A stretch of DNA of 17,846 nucleotides from JBKHDT01 sp049974825 (GTDB lineage Bacteria > Pseudomonadota > Gammaproteobacteria > Halothiobacillales > Halothiobacillaceae). The stretch spans positions 1 to 17,846 of the forward strand of contig JBNGDJ010000047.1 of NCBI GenBank assembly GCA_049974825.1, written 5' to 3'. Numbering within the stretch: position 1 is the stretch's first letter; every line of letters starts with the position of its first letter. The position numbers and the translations under genes were made by a program. The notes beneath the pieces are model-generated. The model worked only from the letters and a program-made list of their open reading frames with translations. It searched no databases and was not told the origin of the DNA. Below, piece by piece: positions 6,821 through 14,447 of the stretch.

Positions 6821-9800
6821 TTAATTCGCAATAATCCGGTAGAAGACCCTGGCGCCTGCGGCGGGCTTGCCGCCGGAGTGGAGGAAGGTCAGGACACCGC
6901 CCGTACCGGGTTCGGGTCCGTCAAGGAGCGTCCAGCCACCAAGGTTGCCGTAGGAGACCTCGATCGAGTAGGACAGCCCGGGCAGGGACATGAAGGAGAT
7001 CTCCATGTCGTTGCCGAGGGGAACGATCGACACCGTCTCGGGTGCGGTGGCCTGCTGGACAGCAGTCCCGCGGTAACCGATGTTGTGGCCGGTGTTCTTG
7101 ATGACGAGATAGTCACCCGGATCCTGGCGGGCAGCCGCGACGATGGTGGTGTAGAAGCCGCCCGGATAAACGGCTTCGAAGGAATCCACCGGTGTATCGA
7201 AGGCGTCATACAGGGTGACGTTGATGATGTGGCCGAGGAGGATGGAAGGACTGGAGTAATTCCAGCCATCATTCCACCAGTGGAAGACGGTGACAGTGTT
7301 GTCATCGGGAAGTTCCACACGTGTCGCCAGGGTGGATTCAGTGGTGTTGTCCCAACCCGTCCAGGTGACGCCGTAGTAGTCGGTGGCGGCGAGGGTTGGC
7401 GTACCATCGGACCACTCGAAGACCACCTGTAGGTTGTCCGAGTTGTTGGCGCCTCCGGTAAAGGAGTCGATGGTCGAGGCGGTGAGGTAGGCCCCGCCGA
7501 TCTTCTGGGCGCGTGTCCATGGAGCGACCGAGCCGGAATTCTTGGGCAGAAGGTAATCCGCCCAGCCCGGACCGGAGACATTGATCGGATCGCCGGGGAA
7601 ACCGGGGTCGGATTTGGACTGCCAGCCAAAGCCGCCATCCGCGGCGGCGGTGGTGGTCACCGAAATGCCTGAGGCCAGCTTCGGACCGGCAACCGCAGTG
7701 CCGGAATAGGTCAATCCATGGCCCTCGTTGGTGATGACCACGTAATCCCCGGCGGCCTGGCGGCTGACGGCGATGACGGAGGTGTAGTAGGCGGGAGAGC
7801 CATCACCGGCATAGGCGGCCACAAACTGGTCCTGCAACACATTGCCCGCGTCATACAGCGAGACCGTCAGCAGGTGTCCCGGCAGGGTGGCGGTGCCGAA
7901 GTAATCGTGGCTGTCGCCCCACCAGTGGACAATCTCGAGCAGGCCGTCCTGCAGCAGGTCGACGCGCGTCGTGAGCGTCTCGGTGGCGGCGCCGCTGGCC
8001 GCGCCGCGGGAGACACCATAGTAATCGTCGCCGCTGGCCACAGGATCGCCGTCGCTCCAGTCGAAGACGACCTGGGTGGCGTCGGCAGCGTCCGCGCCCC
8101 CGGTAAGGGAGGCGACCGTCGTGCTGGTGATGAAACCGGCGCCGGACTTAATGGTCTCCACGCCCGCGCTGGTGGCATTGCTGGCCACGAGATAATCGAG
8201 GAAGGGTGCACGGGAGAGATCAATGACCTCGAGTGCGTCCACTCCCCCGCTCACATCCTGATAGCCGAATGGCGTGTCGCCGTCCGCCGTCGTGGCCGTT
8301 GTAACGGAGAAGGTGTCGGCGAGACTTGGTCCGGAAACGGCCGTGCCGCTGTACCCCAGGGCATGGCCGGTGTTGCGGATGATCAGGTAGTCGCCGGCAG
8401 CATCCCGGGTGATCCTGATCTTACCCGTGTAATAGCCGGGAACGGTGCTCGCGGTGTGGACCGTCTGCGAGACATCCACCAGCTCATCGAGTGCGTTGTA
8501 GCGCTCAATGGTGAGGACATGGCCGGGCAGAGAACCGCTGGCACCATAATCCCATGGATCGTTCCACCAATGGGTGACGGTCAGCGGTCCGTCCTGCGCG
8601 AGGTCGACGCGCGTCTCGAGGGTGACCGTAGTCGCGGCGGTTCCAGTGGCGGTGGCAGTCCCGTAATAGTTGTCGCCGCTGGCGGTCGGGTCGCCGTCCG
8701 ACCAGTCGAACGCGACCTGGTCGGTGTCCGCCGTGCTGGTGGCGTCAAGGTCCGCTACGGTCGAGGCGGTGATGAAGGCGCCGGTGGCCTTCTGGGCCTG
8801 GATGGCGGGCGCACCGCTGTTGGTCGGCACGAGGTAGTCGAGGTACGGGATCGCCGACAGGTTGAGCACCTTGGCGTCATCGACCCCGCCGCTGACGTCC
8901 TGGTAGCCGAACGGCGTGCCGTCGTCGGACGACTGGGTCGTCACGCTGAAGGTGGTCGGGATGATCAGCAGGCTCTCGCCATAGATCTTGAGCTGGGTGC
9001 GCGGCTTGGCGAACAGCGTCTGGTCGGCCAGCGCATTGGTCCATTTCGGATCCGTGTAATCGGCAGGCCGGCAGCGGGCGATGAAGAACAGGTGGTCGTC
9101 GCCGCCGCTGAGGTCGGCCGACGCCAGCGCGCTGGTCATGTCGAAGTAGTAGTCCTTGTTCAGGGTGTTGTTCGGAATGGAGCCGAGATTGACCGGGGTT
9201 CCGCTGTTCTCGTAAGCGTAGACCGCACCGGTATCCGCCGGGGCCGGGCCATTGCCGAGGTAGTCGACACTGATGGCAACCGGTGCCGGGCCATTGGCGC
9301 CGTATGTGCCGTCAGGACCGAGAACGAGGGTGACCGGATTGCCGGCCTCGATCTCGCCCGCCACTGCGGAAGCGTCCATGGTGATGATATAGGCGAATTC
9401 CTGTGGCGTGGGGTTGTCACCCACCCGGATCGGCGAGGCCGTCGCGAGGTTGCCGATGGCACCGCCAAAGTCCGACGTGCCGGTGTTGACGCGGCCGGAG
9501 CGGTTATCCACCTGGGTGGCGCGCTTGGCTGTGTCGACCATCAGGCGCGTGCGCAGCGAGGTGAAGCGGGTCTGGTCGGCCGCGCCGTTGGTCCACAAGG
9601 CGGAAGTATAGTCGCGGCAGCGCACGATGAAGAATGCGTAGGAGTTGGAGGCGTCCAGCGTGGAGCTGGCTATGGCGGCGGTGGCGCTGAAGGTGTAGGT
9701 CTGCTGCACACCCGTCGGATTGGCCGGGACCGTGCCGAGGTCGACGCGCACGGCGCCGCCGTTTTCGTAGGCGTACAAGACGCCATTGTCAGTCGGGAGC

Positions 9801-10741
9801 GGACCTGCGCCAATGAACGACACCGTCGGTGGCACCGGGGCCGGGCCGTTGGCGCCGTTGACGCCGTTGGTGGTCAGCGACAGCGTGAGGGCCGCCCCGT
9901 CCGCGATCGCACCGAGCTGCTCGCCCAAGTCAAAGCTCATAATGTAAACGAATTCCTGATTGGAGGGGTTGTCACCGACAATCATCTCGTCGCCCTTGGC
10001 CAGGTTGCCGACGGTGGTGCCCGGACCTGCAGTCGTGTTGACCCGCCCGCTGAAGTTGGCGTCCTGCTTGACGCCTTTGGCCGGGTCGACGATCAGCCGC
10101 GTGCCGGAGGTGACGAACAGCAGCTGGTCGGCCAGAGAATTGCTCCACAGGCCGGAGCTGTAGTCGCGGGCGCGCACGATCATCACGATGTGGTCGTTGG
10201 TCCCGTCGAGGGTGAGCGCGGCCAGCGCGTCGGTGAGGTTGAAGCTGAGCACGCGGCGCGCGGCCGGCGGCAGCTGCACCGGAATGGCGCTGACAGTCAG
10301 CGGCGCGGCGGGCGCCGTGCCGGTCTCATAGGCGTACAGCTCGCCGGTGTTGGCGGGCAGCGGCCCGGCCCCGAGGATGGAGACCTGCAAGCTTGCGGGC
10401 GCTGGTCCGTTGGCGCCAAACAGGCTGTCCGTTTCCAGTTCGAGCGTCACGGTCGCGTCTTCCGCAAGCAACTCAAGGGCACTGGACATGTCGAAGGTGA
10501 TCATGTACGCGAACTCCTGGTTGGAGGGGTTGTCCCCCACACGCACGGGAGAGCCCGTGCTCAGCGTGCTGACCGCGCTGTTGCCGACTGTGGCGGCGGT
10601 CACACGACCGCTGTAGGTGGCGTTCTGGGGAATGACGAGGGTCTGCGCATGCAGCACCGGAGTCGCCAGCAAGCCGACGGCAAGGGCGGACAGGCATGCC
10701 AGTCCGCGCAATTTCGGGATCAGGGTGAAGGATGTCTTCAT
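6821..10741 (-). CDS. Large secreted modular protein with two sets of triplicated domains
   Basis: I do not recognise a catalytic family. The product is 1306 residues from the ATG at 10741, chosen because it opens a signal peptide (MKTSFTLIPKLRG, hydrophobic core, cleavage near HAQ at 31-33); an upstream extension to 10876 has no such logic. Three A modules follow (about 36-220, 228-405, 412-588), each with SGRV, then VGDNPSNQEF or a close variant, a FDM/FDL strand, NGPAP and an ADQ...TRL end; they resemble DNRLRE-type beta-sandwich domains. Three B modules (about 598-808, 809-1025, 1026-1230) carry (F/W)SDG.P, DYYG, HWW(N/G)D, LPGH-like and GDYL(V/I)I.N.GH motifs. The C-terminus (1236-1306, GLSYSIEVSY...WTLL...RVFYRI) is the common verrucomicrobial end domain. 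Binding or surface attachment is more likely than catalysis. It is transcribed alone and ends at two terminators. Confidence 0.85.
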   Translation of the reverse strand: MKTSFTLIPKLRGLACLSALAVGLLATPVLHAQTLVIPQNATYSGRVTAATVGNSAVSTLSTGSPVRVGDNPSNQEFAYMITFDMSSALELLAEDATVTLELETDSLFGANGPAPASLQVSILGAGPLPANTGELYAYETGTAPAAPLTVSAIPVQLPPAARRVLSFNLTDALAALTLDGTNDHIVMIVRARDYSSGLWSNSLADQLLFVTSGTRLIVDPAKGVKQDANFSGRVNTTAGPGTTVGNLAKGDEMIVGDNPSNQEFVYIMSFDLGEQLGAIADGAALTLSLTTNGVNGANGPAPVPPTVSFIGAGPLPTDNGVLYAYENGGAVRVDLGTVPANPTGVQQTYTFSATAAIASSTLDASNSYAFFIVRCRDYTSALWTNGAADQTRFTSLRTRLMVDTAKRATQVDNRSGRVNTGTSDFGGAIGNLATASPIRVGDNPTPQEFAYIITMDASAVAGEIEAGNPVTLVLGPDGTYGANGPAPVAISVDYLGNGPAPADTGAVYAYENSGTPVNLGSIPNNTLNKDYYFDMTSALASADLSGGDDHLFFIARCRPADYTDPKWTNALADQTLFAKPRTQLKIYGESLLIIPTTFSVTTQSSDDGTPFGYQDVSGGVDDAKVLNLSAIPYLDYLVPTNSGAPAIQAQKATGAFITASTVADLDATSTADTDQVAFDWSDGDPTASGDNYYGTATATGTAATTVTLETRVDLAQDGPLTVTHWWNDPWDYGASGSLPGHVLTIERYNALDELVDVSQTVHTASTVPGYYTGKIRITRDAAGDYLIIRNTGHALGYSGTAVSGPSLADTFSVTTATTADGDTPFGYQDVSGGVDALEVIDLSRAPFLDYLVASNATSAGVETIKSGAGFITSTTVASLTGGADAADATQVVFDWSDGDPVASGDDYYGVSRGAASGAATETLTTRVDLLQDGLLEIVHWWGDSHDYFGTATLPGHLLTVSLYDAGNVLQDQFVAAYAGDGSPAYYTSVIAVSRQAAGDYVVITNEGHGLTYSGTAVAGPKLASGISVTTTAAADGGFGWQSKSDPGFPGDPINVSGPGWADYLLPKNSGSVAPWTRAQKIGGAYLTASTIDSFTGGANNSDNLQVVFEWSDGTPTLAATDYYGVTWTGWDNTTESTLATRVELPDDNTVTVFHWWNDGWNYSSPSILLGHIINVTLYDAFDTPVDSFEAVYPGGFYTTIVAAARQDPGDYLVIKNTGHNIGYRGTAVQQATAPETVSIVPLGNDMEISFMSLPGLSYSIEVSYGNLGGWTLLDGPEPGTGGVLTFLHSGGKPAAGARVFYRIIAN
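7052..8953 (-). repeat. Three tandem B modules (about 205-217 codons each)
   Basis: The three copies lie at about 8953-8318, 8317-7667 and 7666-7052. All share the order SVTT, FG(Y/W)Q, a central SDG.P, DYYG or NYYG, TRV(D/E)L, HWW(N/G)D, LPGH or LLGH, then a GDY(L/V)(V/I)I.N.GH...GTAV end. Copies 1 and 2 are closest (both have FGYQDVSGGVD); copy 3 replaces that with a different loop. I know no named domain with the HWWND plus GDYLVI signature. Confidence 0.8.
8978..10636 (-). repeat. Three tandem A modules (about 177-185 codons each)
   Basis: The copies lie at about 10636-10082, 10060-9527 and 9508-8978. Each starts with (Y/F/R)SGRV, contains VGDNP(S/T).QEF.Y, GANGPAP, a G(A/N)GP(L/A)P.(N/D)(T/N)G..YAYE segment and ends with a W(S/T)N..ADQ...TRL or TQL strand. 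A more divergent copy forms the C-terminus of the beta-helix protein at 86-3148. Confidence 0.85.
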
Positions 10742-10885
10742 AGGTTTTCGGGTGTTGAGGTGAACACGGATTTGAGTTGGAACAGCCACCTTAGCACTCC
10801 ACCTGAGTACCAAGAAGCTGTTCCTGATGAGACGTTGCATTCGAATGGCGTTTACCGGCGATGCGCCCACCTGCACAGTGGGGCC
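10742..10885. promoter_or_regulatory. Divergent intergenic region, presumed promoters of two secreted-protein genes
   Basis: The 144 bp separate the starts of the minus-strand modular protein and the plus-strand beta-helix protein, so both promoters must lie here or close by. Two symmetric sites are visible: the 10-bp palindrome CATTCGAATG at 10838-10847, and the inverted pair GGAACAGC (10779-10786) and GCTGTTCC (10817-10824) with 30 bp between. Either could bind a regulator. No convincing -35/-10 pair stands out. Confidence 0.4.
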
Positions 10886-13231
10886 ATGTCAAGAACACTC
10901 CCCTTCCAGCGCAACCACTTCCCGGTCCTGCTGGCGCTACTGGCTCCACTTTGCCTGAGGGCTGCCAACTGGTATGTGTCCCCAACCGGCAACGACGCTT
11001 TTACCGGTTCGGAGACGAGTCCATTCAAAACGATCGATCGCGGCATCGAGGCGGCCGCGCCGGGCGACACGGTCGTGGTCCGGGAGGGCGTCTACCGGGA
11101 GGTGATCCAGCCGACCACCTCCGCCGGCGCTTCCGGCAACCCCATCACGGTACGGCCCTACTCCGAAAATGGCGTCTACGAGCAGGTTCAGGTCCGCGGC
11201 CTCAAGGTGATCACTCCCGGCAGCGGCGGCCTCGGCACATGGCAGCTTCACGACGCGGCCAACCATGTTTACAAGATCCAGCTCAGCGCGGCATGGGACC
11301 TGTTTGTCCAGAACGCCAGCCAACGCAGCAACCAGCTGTTCCTTGACGGGGAAATCCTCATCGAGGCGCGCTGGCCCAACCTCGCCGGCTATGCCGGCTT
11401 GCGCGAGGCCGATCTCGCGCTCGGCACCGGCAGCTACAGCGGCACCAGCGACCCCTACAACGGCACCTACGCGGCAGCCGGGCTGGACGCCTTCGCCGAC
11501 AACGCGCTTGCGGGCACGACCATCGTGTTCAACCCGGGCCAGCGCTGGTTTACTTTGGAGGGAAGCGTGAGCGGCAACTCGGCCGCCGCCGGGGAGGTGT
11601 ATTTCTCCTTCAACAAGCACCCGTTCACGCTCGGCTACCACTTTCCCGACGCCGGCGACCGCTTCCACCTGAAGGGCTCGCTGCTGCTGCTGGACGCGCC
11701 GGGCGAGTGGTTTTTCGACGCCACCGGCGCGCACGGCCCCGCCTACACGCTGTACGTCCGCCTGCCCGACGACGGCGATCCGGCCAGCCGCACCCTAGAG
11801 ATGCGCGCGCAGGACCGGACACTCGATCTCTATTCCACATCATGGATCACCTTTGAGCGAATGGAGTTTTTCGCTGCGTTTGCCTCCTCGGGGACGGGCA
11901 ACAATGGCATGACCTTCGAGCAGATCACCTTTATCCATTGCGGCAATGGCGGCGGCCGCCACGGCCTGGTCCTGCAGGGAACCGACAACACGGTGCGCGG
12001 TTGCGTCAGCCTGATGAATCCCGGCTCCGCGATCCGGATGGTCGCCGGCAGCGGCAATGTTGTCGAGGACACGCTCATCCTGGACGCCGGCTATCTCGGC
12101 TATGACGGCAACGCGCTGACGGTCGAGGGGGCCGTCCGCGTGGCCGGCAACACGGTGCTCAACACGGGTGCCCACGGCATCACCGTCAAGGGTGCCGGCG
12201 CGCTGGTCGAGGGCAACCGGGTCGGCTGGTTCGGCGCGCTGGTGCAGGACGTCGCCGGCATCAACCTGTTCGGCGGCGGCAACCAGGGCGGGGCCGAGTG
12301 GCGCCACAACGTGGTTCACGACGGCCTCGCGCCCTATCTCGACTATCCCGGCCACAACGGCAGCCTCGGCATCCGCCTCGACAACGGCGGCGCCACCACT
12401 GCCGGCTACAACCTCGTCATCCACCACAACCTGGTCCGCAACATCACCAACTCCGGCCTCAATGTCTGGGGCGTGCGCGACGCCCAACTCGAATCCGGCG
12501 ACACCCAGGCCGACGTCGACATCCGCGTCTATAACAACACCTGCGACGCCGACATGAAGCTGGTCGGCAGCAATTCCGACTTCCGCTTCACCGGCGTCAC
12601 ACTTCGCAACAACATTGTCACCGGAACACTGATCGGAACGGTCGCGCAGGCGCTTGCCGAGGCCATCATCCAGGACAACCTGCTCGCCGCCAATACCATC
12701 GCCGGCAACATTACCGGCAACGCCGCCTTCACCGCTGTCGCGGCTTTTGACTACACCCTCGCCCCCGGCTCCCTTGGTATTGACGCCGGGGCCATCCTCA
12801 TCCCCTTCACGGACGGATTCAGCGGAAGCGCGCCCGACATCGGCGCCTTCGAGTCCGGCACGGCAGCATGGTTCGATCCGGATGCCGATTATGTCTCGCC
12901 GCAGACCGTCGCCTGGCGCCTCGCCCACTTCGGCGCATGGCGCAACACGGGCGACGCCGCCGACACCGCGGATCCGGACCTTGACGGCATCATCAACCTC
13001 GTCGAGCGCGCCCTCGGGCTCGATCCATGGACCTCCTCCACCACCGGACTGCCCACCCTTGCCTTCGACCCGCTCAGCCAGACCTTCTCCCTGCAATTCA
13101 CCCAGAGCCCCGCCGCCAGCGACCTCGCCTGCACCGTCGAGTCCTGCGACGACCTCGCCACATGGACCGACGCCCCGCCTGCCGGCAACCGCCAATTCCT
13201 CCGCCTGCGCGTGGCGCCCACCTTCCAGTAG
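10886..13231 (+). CDS. Secreted right-handed beta-helix protein, paralogue of the protein at 86-3148
   Basis: The 781-residue product starts at the ATG at 10886, which gives a signal peptide (hydrophobic PVLLALLAPLCLRAA, cleavage near residue 27) directly before the beta-helix entry motif NWYVSPTGNDAFTG and GDTVVVREGVYREV. The frame stays open far upstream, but only as an antisense read of the neighbouring gene. Shared landmarks with the paralogue are ARWPN (161-165), APGEWFFD...LYVRLPDDG (271-297), GIRLDNGG (495-502), HHNLV (513-517) and GLNVWG (524-529). Residues 695-714 hold a DPDLDG..NLVERALGLDP linker and 722-776 the phylum's usual C-terminal strand domain, ending FLRLRV. The last five residues APTFQ and the stop codon come from a palindromic-repeat unit. 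A polysaccharide-degrading role (GH141/GH120-like glycosidase or lyase) is plausible but unproven. Confidence 0.85.
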   Translation: MSRTLPFQRNHFPVLLALLAPLCLRAANWYVSPTGNDAFTGSETSPFKTIDRGIEAAAPGDTVVVREGVYREVIQPTTSAGASGNPITVRPYSENGVYEQVQVRGLKVITPGSGGLGTWQLHDAANHVYKIQLSAAWDLFVQNASQRSNQLFLDGEILIEARWPNLAGYAGLREADLALGTGSYSGTSDPYNGTYAAAGLDAFADNALAGTTIVFNPGQRWFTLEGSVSGNSAAAGEVYFSFNKHPFTLGYHFPDAGDRFHLKGSLLLLDAPGEWFFDATGAHGPAYTLYVRLPDDGDPASRTLEMRAQDRTLDLYSTSWITFERMEFFAAFASSGTGNNGMTFEQITFIHCGNGGGRHGLVLQGTDNTVRGCVSLMNPGSAIRMVAGSGNVVEDTLILDAGYLGYDGNALTVEGAVRVAGNTVLNTGAHGITVKGAGALVEGNRVGWFGALVQDVAGINLFGGGNQGGAEWRHNVVHDGLAPYLDYPGHNGSLGIRLDNGGATTAGYNLVIHHNLVRNITNSGLNVWGVRDAQLESGDTQADVDIRVYNNTCDADMKLVGSNSDFRFTGVTLRNNIVTGTLIGTVAQALAEAIIQDNLLAANTIAGNITGNAAFTAVAAFDYTLAPGSLGIDAGAILIPFTDGFSGSAPDIGAFESGTAAWFDPDADYVSPQTVAWRLAHFGAWRNTGDAADTADPDLDGIINLVERALGLDPWTSSTTGLPTLAFDPLSQTFSLQFTQSPAASDLACTVESCDDLATWTDAPPAGNRQFLRLRVAPTFQ

Positions 13232-13286
13232 CGCCCACCTTCCAGTAGCGCCCACCTTCGAGTAACGCGTTCACGCGCGAAGACCG
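13214..13286 (+). repeat. Three 17-bp tandem units plus palindrome; supplies the stop codon of the upstream gene
   Basis: Units GCGCCCACCTTCCAGTA (13214-13230 and 13231-13247) and GCGCCCACCTTCGAGTA (13248-13264) are followed by ACGCGTTCACGCGCGAAGACC. The hairpin is weakened to a CGCG/CGCG stem with TTCA loop at 13266-13277 because the usual TCG before it is TAA here. Stops TAG (13229), TAG (13246) and TAA (13263) lie 17 bases apart and so fall in three different frames. The first is the actual stop of the beta-helix gene. Confidence 0.9.
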
Positions 13287-13430
13287 CCACCGATTCCGCC
13301 AAACCGCATGACCCTCGGATCACTGTTCCAAGCCCAAGGCCGCAGCACGCCCGGCCCGAAACGGAAGAACGCTGTGGCGGTGGAGATTTTCAAATAGGCA
13401 CCTGCAATCGCACGGCAACAAACGAATTGA

Positions 13431-14447
13431 ATGAAACCAAAGGAACGCGTCTATTCCACTCTCGCCGGGAAACCGGTGGACCGCCCCGCCGCCATGCCGA
13501 TCACCATGATGTGGGCGGCCGACCTGATCGGGGTCCCTTACAAAACCTACGCGACCTCCGCCGAGACGCAGGCGCGGGGACAGATCGAGACGGCCCGTGT
13601 CGCTGGCTTTGACCATGTCTCGGTCATTTCGGATCCCTGCTGCGAGGCGGCGGACTTGGGTGCGGCGATCTACTACCCCGACGACGCGCCGCCCGCGGTC
13701 ATCGAGGAGTCCGCGCTCCTCTCCGATACCGCGGCCTTGGCGCGGCTCCGCCCGTGCGATCCGCATCGCGCCGGCAGCCGCATGGCCAACCGCGTCCAGG
13801 CCGTCCGCCTCCTCCGCGAGCAGATCGGCGACACCCACCTCATCGAAGGCTGGATCGAGGGCCCCTGCGCGGAAAGCGCCGACCTGCGCGGCATCAACAC
13901 GCTTATGACGGACTACTTCGACGACGAAGACTTCGTGCACGACCTCGCCGCCTTCGCCGTGGACAATGCCATCCGTTTTGCCAAGGCGCAACTCGAAGCG
14001 GGGGCCGACATCATCGGCATTGGCGATGCCGCCGCGTCCCTGGTGGGGCCCGCGATTTACGATGAATTTGTCCTTCCGCACGAGCGGCGCCTCGTGGAGG
14101 CCATCCATGCGCTGGGCGGGCGCGTCCGCCTCCACATCTGCGGCAACACCACGCCCCTGCTCGCCGGCATGGGCAGCCTGGGCTGCGCGATTGTCGATTT
14201 GGACACCTCAGTGGACATGGGTCAGGCTCGCGACATAATGGGACCATCCCAGGTGCTCCTCGGGAATGTCCACACCGTCAACACCGTGAAAAATGGAACC
14301 CCTGCGGATGTGTTGCGCGAGCTGGAAGCGTGCCGCGCCAAGACCCGCCGCGCATGGATCGCTGGTGCCGGCTGCGAGATTCCCCGCGGCTCCCCACTCG
14401 CCAATGTGAAGGTCTTTGCGGCCCTGGAACCGGTTTCCGGAATATGA
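13431..14447 (+). CDS. UroD/MtaA-family corrinoid methyltransferase-like protein
   Basis: The 338-residue protein has the TIM-barrel layout of the uroporphyrinogen decarboxylase superfamily (N-terminal KERVYSTLAGKPVDR, then EGPCAESADLRG, GADIIGIGD, LHICGNTTPLL). It lacks the RQAGR substrate motif of true HemE. It does have His235-x-Cys237 and Cys315 (GAGCEIPRG), the H-x-C...C zinc-ligand pattern of methylcobamide:thiol methyltransferases such as MtaA and MtbA. A methyl transfer role is therefore more likely than heme synthesis, although the methyl donor and acceptor are unknown and no corrinoid protein is encoded here. Its TGA overlaps the next gene's ATG (ATGA), indicating translational coupling to the GH3 enzyme. 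About 144 bp with no recognisable promoter or terminator separate it from the repeat upstream. No clear Shine-Dalgarno sequence is visible. Confidence 0.85.
   Translation: MKPKERVYSTLAGKPVDRPAAMPITMMWAADLIGVPYKTYATSAETQARGQIETARVAGFDHVSVISDPCCEAADLGAAIYYPDDAPPAVIEESALLSDTAALARLRPCDPHRAGSRMANRVQAVRLLREQIGDTHLIEGWIEGPCAESADLRGINTLMTDYFDDEDFVHDLAAFAVDNAIRFAKAQLEAGADIIGIGDAAASLVGPAIYDEFVLPHERRLVEAIHALGGRVRLHICGNTTPLLAGMGSLGCAIVDLDTSVDMGQARDIMGPSQVLLGNVHTVNTVKNGTPADVLRELEACRAKTRRAWIAGAGCEIPRGSPLANVKVFAALEPVSGI

Noticed and set aside
7718..10885. A plus-strand open frame of more than 3 kb running into the beta-helix gene at 10886
   Set aside because: It is the exact antisense of the repeat-rich modular protein gene; high GC removes stops. 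The encoded sequence is low-complexity Gly/Val/Arg, while the minus strand gives clear modules and a signal peptide.
11840..13255. A 471-codon minus-strand open frame opposite the second beta-helix gene
   Set aside because: It starts within the palindromic repeats and mirrors the coding strand; the composition is Gly/Val/Ala-rich without motifs.
13431..14447. True uroporphyrinogen decarboxylase (HemE)
   Set aside because: The N-terminal RQAGR motif is missing and the H-x-C...C metal ligands of methyltransferases are present; the setting is a glycosidase operon.
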